Of a stretch of DNA of 14,797 nt, positions 7,340 through 12,571 are shown piece by piece. How positions within the stretch are numbered: position 1 is the stretch's first letter; each line of letters starts with the position of its first letter. The notes under the pieces are model-generated. The model saw nothing but the letters and a program-made list of their open reading frames with translations. It was not told where the DNA came from and ran no database searches. The translations under genes were made by a program, and so were the position numbers. The stretch covers positions 1 to 14,797 of the forward strand of contig JAEYTV010000601.1 of NCBI GenBank assembly GCA_023433855.1, read 5' to 3'. Origin of the DNA: Pseudomonadota bacterium (GTDB taxonomy: Bacteria; Pseudomonadota; Alphaproteobacteria; Rhizobiales; Rhizobiaceae).

Positions 7340-8218
7340 ATGAATGTGACCCTAACCAGTGGGCGACGGGGTGCACTCATGTTCGAATTGAATGCCGCAA
7401 GGTTTTTCGACGCCATCTTAGAGGTGCAGCGCCTGCGGGTCGTTATCGACGCCACTTTCGACGAGGAAGGCAGGAAGGCTGACGTTGATACTGCACGCCC
7501 CAACCTCCTGAGGAGCTTCCAAGAACTCCACGATGCGGTGAGTTCTGTAGGGGCTGAGGTGGCAGCCATGGCTGCGCAGCGAATGATTGATCGGCTGGCT
7601 GATCAAGAGGAAAAGCCGAAGGTCAGCGACATCAGCAATTGCATCGCGGACGTCCAAAGCCGTTTCCGTGACGAATGCCAACTGGTCTCCTTCCTCATCC
7701 TCAACAGGCAGCAGAAGAACTTCTTTGCGCCGGCAAACAAGCTTGTCGATGACTGGGACATTCAGCGAATTTTTCCTGACGCGGCTCGCGAGATTGAGGA
7801 GGCTTGCAAGTGCTTGGCGCTGCGGCGTCCTACCGCCGCCGTATTTCATGCCATGCGCATGTTGGAGATCGCGATCCGAAAACTCAGTGAGCTTCTGGAA
7901 ATCCCTGAGCCAACCAAGCCTGTTGAGCGGAACTGGGGCGTCATCTTAGGTAAAATCAAGGAGCGGATGGATGTGAAGTACCCGGCGGCAAGTCGCGTCG
8001 ATCCGCAATCCGCGGGGGCTGGATTTGAGCGAATTTACGCCTCGCTTGATGCCGTAAAAAATCCGTGGCGCAACGGCACTATGCACGTCGAAAGCTTTTA
8101 CACCGAATCTGAGGCCATCCATATCGTGAGGTGCGTGGCAGTGCTCTTCCAGAACTTGGCTGCATACTCCGAGCCGGACGAGGTCAAGCCGCCAAAAGAG
8201 CAGGATGTCTTTAGCTAA
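7340..8218 (+). CDS. HEPN-motif protein, candidate RNase or defence factor
   Basis: This 292-aa, mostly helical cytoplasmic protein is the only rightward gene of the island. Residues 167-182 form an amphipathic helix (A-V-F-H-A-M-R-M-L-E-I) like the first HEPN helix. Near the C-terminus W-R-N-G-T-M-H (243-249) gives Arg244-Asn245-x3-His249, the R-[N/D/H]-x(3)-H active-site pattern of HEPN ribonucleases. A last helix (256-273) follows. The N-terminal 150 residues are not recognised. HEPN domains are common in anti-phage and toxin systems, and this gene sits on an island with a type I R-M system, so a defence role is plausible but inferred. No cognate nucleotidyltransferase antitoxin is adjacent. 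The start could instead be the ATG at 7379; neither has a strong ribosome-binding site. Confidence 0.8.
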   Translation: MNVTLTSGRRGALMFELNAARFFDAILEVQRLRVVIDATFDEEGRKADVDTARPNLLRSFQELHDAVSSVGAEVAAMAAQRMIDRLADQEEKPKVSDISNCIADVQSRFRDECQLVSFLILNRQQKNFFAPANKLVDDWDIQRIFPDAAREIEEACKCLALRRPTAAVFHAMRMLEIAIRKLSELLEIPEPTKPVERNWGVILGKIKERMDVKYPAASRVDPQSAGAGFERIYASLDAVKNPWRNGTMHVESFYTESEAIHIVRCVAVLFQNLAAYSEPDEVKPPKEQDVFS

Positions 8219-8238
8219 TTCCTCAGCGTACTCTGGCT

Positions 8239-8436
8239 TCAGTTGCTGTCGGCAATTCCAAAATGCGGGGGCGATAACTCCCTACCGTCGACATCCTCAA
8301 TCCACACGCGCTTATAGCCGGCCGACACGAAGTGATTGTAAATCTCAACGACCCGCTCTGGCGTGTCGCATAAAGTCGGCGCCGTCGACGCCTCGCCGGC
8401 TGCCCCAGTTGGCTTTGCCATTACCTTCCAAGTCAT
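8239..8436 (-). CDS. small hypothetical protein (65 aa)
   Basis: This small soluble protein has a compact alpha/beta look: a T-P-E-R-V-V-E-I-Y-N helix followed by a Y-K-R-V-W-I-E-D-V-D-G-R strand and turn. No known domain was recognised. The start is supported by GGGAGGGG six bases upstream. It ends convergently 20 bp from the HEPN-motif gene and lies about 95 bp downstream of the serine recombinase gene on the same strand, so it may be cotranscribed with it. The strong ribosome-binding site and plausible composition make it more likely real than chance. Confidence 0.6.
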   Translation of the reverse strand: MTWKVMAKPTGAAGEASTAPTLCDTPERVVEIYNHFVSAGYKRVWIEDVDGRELSPPHFGIADSN

Positions 8437-8531
8437 GACTTGCCCCTCCCTTGCCTCCCGGAAAGATACAACTGCCCGTCGCAGCCTGACAAGCGGCAGC
8501 GGACGGTCGGGGGGTACCTGTCGTCAAGACG

Positions 8532-9386
8532 CTATTGCGTCCGCTTCCTTGCCCGCTGCAGGTTGCCGAGCAGCGTGCCTTCCGGCCAGAGCCTCTCTGT
8601 CTCCTCGGCCGGCGCACGGTCGGCACTCGTGTCAGCATTAGGGTCAGCCGGTGCCGGCTGGGTATCGAGGGCCGGCGTTATAGGCATCAGTTCGGCTCCC
8701 CGTGTCAGCATGCGCTTCACCGCCATGGGCGTATAAGGCGTGCCAGCGCTCGATAGATGGCCTGCCTCGGCAAGCGCGGCGGCAACCTGCGCCAGTGACC
8801 GCCGCGCGCCGTTGACAGGATACCTGCGAAGTTTCTTCGCCAAGGCGATCATCTCCGGACCGCCTTCCAACTCGGCGTAGTTCAGCCGACCACCAACCTT
8901 ACGGCCTGTCTCGCGCCGCTTGCGCTCGCGGGCACCTCGCAGCTTCTCGACCAGCATCGCCTTTTCGAACTGGGAGACAGCGCCGAGCACCTGACGAATA
9001 AGGTTGGCGGTCGGCGTGTCGGCCACAAAGCTTTCCGGGCTGTCGACCGCGATCAGTTCTATCCCTCGCGCCTTCAGCATCTCAAAGCCCGTCTCCTGCA
9101 CGATCAGATCACGAGCGAAGCGGCTGGCTGTCTCGACAAGGATAGTCCGCACACCATTCGACAGAAGTCGCTCCAGCATCGAGGAGAAGCCGGGGCGCGC
9201 CGTGATCGGATCGGCACCGCTGACCGCCGCATCGTAGTAGCTGTCCACGATCTCGTAGCCGGCCTGCCGGGCGAAGTCCTCGACTGCCTGACGCTGCCGC
9301 CGTTCGCTGTCCTTGTCCGCGCCCACATTCGCCGCAGAACTGGTGCGGAGGTAGGCCACAGCTTTTGTCAACGCCTTACCGTTCAT
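8532..9386 (-). CDS. serine recombinase (resolvase/invertase family)
   Basis: The protein has the serine-recombinase catalytic domain: Y-L-R-T-S at residues 12-16 with Ser16 as nucleophile, and later the S-R-F-A-R-D active-site arginine segment. A basic helix E-R-K-R-R-E-T-G-R-K-V-G-G-R links to a C-terminal DNA-binding region that looks like a shortened recombinase domain. From this start the protein is 284 aa. An in-frame upstream ATG at 9461 would add 25 unconserved residues; the start at 9386 is preferred because it places the catalytic motif at the usual distance. It could resolve element dimers, invert DNA or act as a second integrase; its site is unknown, though palindromes lie just upstream (9427-9477). 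It is an independent recombinase beside the tyrosine integrase. Confidence 0.9.
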   Translation of the reverse strand: MNGKALTKAVAYLRTSSAANVGADKDSERRQRQAVEDFARQAGYEIVDSYYDAAVSGADPITARPGFSSMLERLLSNGVRTILVETASRFARDLIVQETGFEMLKARGIELIAVDSPESFVADTPTANLIRQVLGAVSQFEKAMLVEKLRGARERKRRETGRKVGGRLNYAELEGGPEMIALAKKLRRYPVNGARRSLAQVAAALAEAGHLSSAGTPYTPMAVKRMLTRGAELMPITPALDTQPAPADPNADTSADRAPAEETERLWPEGTLLGNLQRARKRTQ

Positions 9387-9426
9387 AGTGTTGCGATCCG
9401 TATCTATATCGTTTGCCTGAGCAATT

Positions 9427-9477
9427 GATATGGATATCGCATGCGACCGCGCCAAATGCAATCCTGCGCAGTGCGCA
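9427..9477. promoter_or_regulatory. palindrome cluster upstream of the serine recombinase
   Basis: Three palindromes lie within 51 bp: GATAT-GG-ATATC (9427-9438), TCGCATGCGA (9437-9446) and TGCGCA-G-TGCGCA (9465-9477). They sit just upstream of the preferred recombinase start. Resolvases often bind sites next to their own gene, so this is a candidate recombination or autoregulation site. Function is inferred from position only. Confidence 0.45.
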
Positions 9478-9887
9478 TTGGATAGGGAAACCGGGGCTTC
9501 TATCTAATACCATATTTGCAGCATCACCGGAGATGACCCAAGGCATGGCTGCGAGCGCGTCGGCGACATCGGTATCGGCGTTGGCAGGCAGCGGAGGCGA
9601 ATGCGGTCGTTGGGGATAGGCACCGGCATCATTGGCGCGTTCGTGGTCGGCTGCCAGTGGCGGCCTCTATGAAGCGGCAGATGCTGGCCGAGTATCGCAT
9701 GCCGCGTGGCGATGCGGACCGGGCGGCGACAGCACGCCGCTTCACTCCCGATGGTAGACGTATCGTGCAACGTGAACAATTTACCACCCCCACCCCCCTT
9801 GGTGGCGCGCACGTACGTTGTTTATCCCCTTTTCCATACCTATTCGGCTGTTCTCAGGGCCCCAATGCTTCGCAGCCACCTGCCTTC
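9478..9887. other. stretch without a supported gene
   Basis: About 410 bp carry no gene I can support. A short rightward frame at 9601-9672 (23 codons, after GGAGG) overlaps a second at 9669-9959 by ATGA. Neither resembles anything known and the second runs antisense through the repeat tract. A run of C with interspersed A lies near 9783-9799. The stretch could be the remains of a decayed gene or a control region. Confidence 0.5.
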
Positions 9888-9987
9888 TTGGTCTTAGGTC
9901 TTGGTTTAGGTCTCGGTATATCGATACGGTATCCAGCGATGAAAGCTTGCTATCGATAGGGTAGGCATAGCGTATCCATAGCGTTTC
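9888..9987. repeat. repeat-rich segment, candidate origin or iterons
   Basis: Short repeats are packed here. TTGGTCTTAGGTC (9888-9900) is followed by TTGGTTTAGGTC (9901-9912). TATCGATA occurs at 9919-9926 and 9951-9958, 32 bp apart. An 11-bp tandem CATAGCGTATC/CATAGCGTTTC lies at 9966-9987. The segment abuts the 3' end of the replication-type gene. Initiator genes of lambdoid type can carry their origin iterons within or beside the gene, so an origin is possible. It may equally be low-complexity coding DNA of an extended C-terminus. Confidence 0.45.
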
Positions 9988-9991
9988 CCGC

Positions 9992-10519
9992 TCATCTACT
10001 GGATTGTCCTCGAAGGAACGGTGTCTGGCTGAGACGCTCGGTTGGCTCGCGTGGAAAACGGGCATTGCGCGCGACCGCGTTTACTTCGCGCTCCACGTCT
10101 ATAGCGCGGGTCTTCCTTGCCAGCCTGACTGCCTCAATCTCGTTGAGCGCATCTTGGGCCTTGATACGGAGGCGATCTGACGGGATATCGGCGAGGAGCC
10201 TAGTGGTACCCAACGCATGTTTATCGTTAGTGGTCGGGTTGTGCTTAAACCACAGATCGATCCAGACGACGCTGTGGTCTGGGTCGAAGTCGATCATACC
10301 AGCTTCAATGACTTCAGAGCGGGCAGCCCGATAGGTTTCGGCGTCCCAGCAGAGATCAGTGCACGCATATCCGTCGGGCAGCACATAACAACCTGCGCTC
10401 GTCACATGGGCGTTGGAGCAAAGGTAAATGAACACGATCTTTCCCTTGTCGCTAAGAGAGAGAAATCTCGCTGAACTCCATAGGGCTGGGCTAATCTTGT
10501 TGAAGACGCGGCCAATCAT
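9992..10519 (-). CDS. phage/island replication-type protein, possibly frameshifted
   Basis: The 175-aa product looks like the N-terminal helical module of phage replication proteins. It begins M-I-G-R-V-F-N-K, has a S-L-S-D-K-G-K-I-V-F-I-Y-L segment, then winged-helix-like text (W-D-A-E-T-Y-R-A-A-R-S-E-V-I-E-A-G-M-I) and a basic helical stretch. The start is set by CGGAGG five bases upstream of the ATG at 10519; the longer frame needs a TTG. It lies 50 bp downstream of the AlpA-like gene, probably in one operon. The other leftward frame over 9781-10065 continues with Y-P-I-D and D-T-V-S-I-Y-R-D-L-N-Q-D-L text of the kind seen in low-complexity tails of such proteins. The current C-terminus may therefore result from a frameshift near 10010-10060. 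Identification as a replication protein is tentative. Confidence 0.65.
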   Translation of the reverse strand: MIGRVFNKISPALWSSARFLSLSDKGKIVFIYLCSNAHVTSAGCYVLPDGYACTDLCWDAETYRAARSEVIEAGMIDFDPDHSVVWIDLWFKHNPTTNDKHALGTTRLLADIPSDRLRIKAQDALNEIEAVRLARKTRAIDVEREVNAVARNARFPREPTERLSQTPFLRGQSSR

Positions 10520-10569
10520 TTCCGCCTCCGAAGAGTGCAGTCTTCTTCGTGCGCTCAAACCGCAGCCGC

Positions 10570-10764
10570 TTAGGCAGCCTCATCGCGAACCGGCAGGCTG
10601 CGAAGGAACTCCTCCGCGTCGGAAGAACAAATCAACACACGCCGGCCGGACTTGCGTGCCTTCAGACGACCGCTTTTCATGTACGCAAATACCTGCGTCC
10701 TCGCGATCCCAGTCGCACGGACGAACTCGGAAATCGTGTAGCTAAGCTTGTCGGGGGAAAGCAT
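10570..10764 (-). CDS. AlpA/excisionase-like helix-turn-helix protein
   Basis: This 64-aa DNA-binding protein has a MerR-like/HTH_17 domain: Y-T-I-S-E-F-V-R-A-T-G-I-A-R-T-Q-V-F-A-Y-M at about residues 9-29 is the helix-turn-helix, followed by G-R-L-K-A-R-K-S-G-R-R wing residues and a D-A-E-E-F-L helix. Such proteins act as AlpA-type activators of integrase genes or as excisionases in P4-like islands. The ATG at 10764 is preferred over an upstream GTG at 10803 because CCGGAG lies seven bases before it. It sits between the integrase and the replication-type gene on the same strand. A perfect 14-bp palindrome 63 bp upstream (10827-10840) is a candidate operator. Confidence 0.85.
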   Translation of the reverse strand: MLSPDKLSYTISEFVRATGIARTQVFAYMKSGRLKARKSGRRVLICSSDAEEFLRSLPVRDEAA

Positions 10765-10826
10765 GACGGAACTCCGGTGGATCGAGTTGAACCCGTCAAA
10801 CACACTAAGCCCGCTTATCGGCCTGT

Positions 10827-10840
10827 GGACAAATTTGTCC
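10827..10840. promoter_or_regulatory. perfect 14-bp palindrome, candidate operator
   Basis: GGACAAATTTGTCC is a perfect inverted repeat in the 172-bp gap between the integrase stop and the AlpA-like start. It is placed where a repressor of the leftward AlpA-like/replication operon could bind. The binding protein is unknown; the AlpA-like product is one candidate. Confidence 0.5.
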
Positions 10841-10936
10841 GATCGGCTCGGAGGCGAAGCAGCGTTTTGAAACTAAGTACGACGCCCTGATACCCGAGGC
10901 GACACAAATCATTCTGTGGAAAACTCTCCGGCTGAC

Positions 10937-12172
10937 TTAAGCTGACCTGTACCGCTCCATGGCGACCACACGGCCCGCCGCCCCATCGATGTAGTCAGCC
11001 CAGTCCTCCATCAACCACCGCCGCTTTTCCAAAGCGTCCGTCCTGCGATAGGCCTGCTCGGCCTTGTCGCCGATGACATGGGCGAGGGCGGCTTCGATGA
11101 CCTCCCGCTGGTGATGCGTCATATCGGCTGACCAATCCTTGAACGTCGCCCGAAAACCATGAATGGTGAACTGCGGAAACTTCATGCGTTCTTGCAGCAG
11201 GGCGTCCATCGCGTTCGTCGAGAGAGGCTTCCCGACCTTCTGTCCGCCGAATACGAAGCCGTCGTCAGACAATCGCGTCTGGTGTTGCTCGCGCAGAATT
11301 TCCAGCGCTCGCTTCGGTAGCGGTACCCGATGATCGCGTTGCGCCTTCATGCGAGCCGCAGGTACCGTCCAGATTTTGGTTTCGAAGTCGATCTCAGGCC
11401 AACGCGCGCCGTATACCTCGCCCGAACGAGCGGCGGTCAGGATCGTGAACTCCAAAGCCTTCGCCGCGACCGCCGAACGATCACGCAATCGCGCCATCAA
11501 TTCGGGTACGTTGGTGTAGGGCATCGCCGCATGGTGGCCGCGCTGAAGCCTTTGACGGGGTGGAAGCACATTAGAGAGATGCCCACGCCACAGGGCAGGA
11601 TTGTTGCCCTTGCGCACGCCCTTGGTCATGGCATAGGCGAACACACGCTCGATCCTTCCCCGAATGCGAGACGCCGTCTCGGCCTTCGTGGCCCAGATAG
11701 GCTTCAAGATCGCCACGATGTCGTCGGTGGTGATCTTGTCTATCGACTTGTCAATGATGGGGCCACAATAGCCGCCGGCGATTAGATTTCCGTCGTCGCC
11801 GCGCCGGCGCGAAAGGGTATAAAACCATTGATCGCGGTGCTTGGCGTTCCGCCAAGGCTCGCTCATCGAGGCCAAGAATTCGTCTGCCATCTGACCGAAC
11901 GTTGAAGCCTTCGCCTTGCGGCTGACAGCACGCGGATCGTTGCCGGCTGCCTTTGCACGCCGCAGATCAATTGCCTTGTTGCGGGCTTCGGCGAGGCTGA
12001 CCGTCGCGTAGGAGCCGAGGCCGATAGCTCGCCTCATCCCGTCGATATTCGTCATGAAGAGCCACGATTTAGAGCCGGACGGTTTGATCTCAAAATAAAG
12101 ACCGCCGCCGTCGCTGTAACGGCCGGGGTCGCGAAGCGACTTAACCCGGCGGTCGGTCAGTTTGTTTTGCAT
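10937..12172 (-). CDS. P4-type tyrosine site-specific integrase
   Basis: This 411-aa integrase has the DUF4102 arm-binding domain at its N-terminus (about residues 1-85, with the S-D-G-G-G-L-Y-F signature at 20-27). A core-binding SAM-like domain follows (about 95-200), then the catalytic domain. The catalytic set is visible: Arg249 (A-A-R-S-G-E), Lys276, His338-x-x-Arg341 (H-G-F-R), His365 (L-A-H-V-I-G) and the nucleophile Tyr375 (A-Y-R-R-T-D). Length and architecture are normal. It should recombine the tRNA-Ser 3' end with the element's attP. The gene points away from attR, and its start is 15 bp from the right arm-type sites, so integrase bound there could repress its own promoter. Unusually for tRNA-targeted islands, it lies at the end opposite the intact tRNA. 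Confidence 0.96.
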   Translation of the reverse strand: MQNKLTDRRVKSLRDPGRYSDGGGLYFEIKPSGSKSWLFMTNIDGMRRAIGLGSYATVSLAEARNKAIDLRRAKAAGNDPRAVSRKAKASTFGQMADEFLASMSEPWRNAKHRDQWFYTLSRRRGDDGNLIAGGYCGPIIDKSIDKITTDDIVAILKPIWATKAETASRIRGRIERVFAYAMTKGVRKGNNPALWRGHLSNVLPPRQRLQRGHHAAMPYTNVPELMARLRDRSAVAAKALEFTILTAARSGEVYGARWPEIDFETKIWTVPAARMKAQRDHRVPLPKRALEILREQHQTRLSDDGFVFGGQKVGKPLSTNAMDALLQERMKFPQFTIHGFRATFKDWSADMTHHQREVIEAALAHVIGDKAEQAYRRTDALEKRRWLMEDWADYIDGAAGRVVAMERYRSA

Positions 12173-12187
12173 ATACCGATCCTTTTC

Positions 12188-12207
12188 GGCTGCACTTTTG
12201 GCTGCAC
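12188..12207 (+). promoter_or_regulatory. right arm-type integrase sites (two GGCTGCAC, 12-bp spacing)
   Basis: GGCTGCAC occurs at 12188-12195 and 12200-12207, separated by TTTT, and the second is followed by TTTTGG. Spacing and orientation match the left pair at 90-109. The sites lie 15-35 bp upstream of the integrase start, so they may serve both recombination and autoregulation. Confidence 0.65.
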
Positions 12208-12243
12208 TTTTGGATCGGGATTATACAGAACTCGTTCGAAACG

Positions 12244-12255
12244 TACAGATCTGTA
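12244..12255. promoter_or_regulatory. perfect 12-bp palindrome upstream of the integrase
   Basis: TACAGATCTGTA is a perfect palindrome between the right arm sites and attR. TACGG words lie nearby at 12268-12272 and 12307-12311, the latter facing CCGTA at 12314-12318. TACGG also occurs at the left end (63-67, 71-75). They could bind an excisionase or repressor; function is inferred from position. Confidence 0.4.
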
Positions 12256-12327
12256 GATGCCATAACATACGGTAACTATTAGCTTTTCCGGCATCGTCTG
12301 GAACTGTACGGAACCGTAGTGTGGCGG

Positions 12328-12344
12328 CCTCCTTCTCCGCCATC
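12328..12344 (+). repeat. attR core (17-bp direct repeat)
   Basis: This is an exact copy of the 17-mer at 20-36, carrying the last 15 nt of the tRNA-Ser including CCA. No T-loop or upstream tRNA sequence precedes it, so this copy is the partial one. It marks the right boundary; host sequence begins after it. Confidence 0.88.
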
Positions 12345-12513
12345 TCCCCAGATGCAGTCCGCCTTCTGCTACCCTCAGCCCGAACCGTCCTGCAGGCGGC
12401 CGGGCTTGCCGCCGGTGCGCAAGGCAGAATGCTGCGTGCGAATGCGTTGGTCCAAGCGGGCAATGCCGATTACGCCACGTAATGTCGCAATCGGCCTTGT
12501 TCCCTGCAGTGCG

Positions 12514-12542
12514 TTGCGGTCAGTATCCCGTGACAAAATAAT
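12514..12542 (+). promoter_or_regulatory. putative sigma-70 promoter of the ABC transporter operon
   Basis: TTGCGG (12514-12519) and AATAAT (12537-12542) are separated by 17 bp, a canonical spacing, and lie about 30 bp before the binding-protein start. The rest of the host segment 12345-12571 shows no gene. The promoter is on the host side of attR, so the insertion should not have removed it. Confidence 0.4.
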
Positions 12543-12571
12543 GCGTGCCACAAACAGAGTGAGGAACCGAG

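Larger units (their letters stand above)
20..12344. mobile_element. tRNA-Ser-integrated genomic island of about 12.3 kb carrying type I R-M
   Basis: The element is bounded by a 17-bp direct repeat (20-36 and 12328-12344) containing the tRNA-Ser 3' end. It encodes a P4-type tyrosine integrase, an AlpA-like HTH protein, a serine recombinase, a replication-type protein and the cargo genes. Each end also carries a matching pair of GGCTGCAC words. All genes except the HEPN-motif gene run leftward. Outside the right repeat the gene content changes to an ordinary ABC transporter operon. The integrase lies at the end away from the intact tRNA. No conjugation or capsid genes are present, so if mobile it would need a helper or natural transfer. 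Confidence 0.88.

Noticed and set aside
9601..9959. Two small overlapping rightward frames (9601-9672 and 9669-9959), the first with GGAGG upstream
   Set aside because: The first is 23 codons and its GGAGG lies only three bases from the ATG. The second has a Leu-Gly repeat tail that is just the antisense of the repeat tract. No similarity was recognised.
11330..11785. Rightward open frame of 151 codons inside the integrase gene
   Set aside because: It is antisense to the conserved integrase catalytic and core-binding region.
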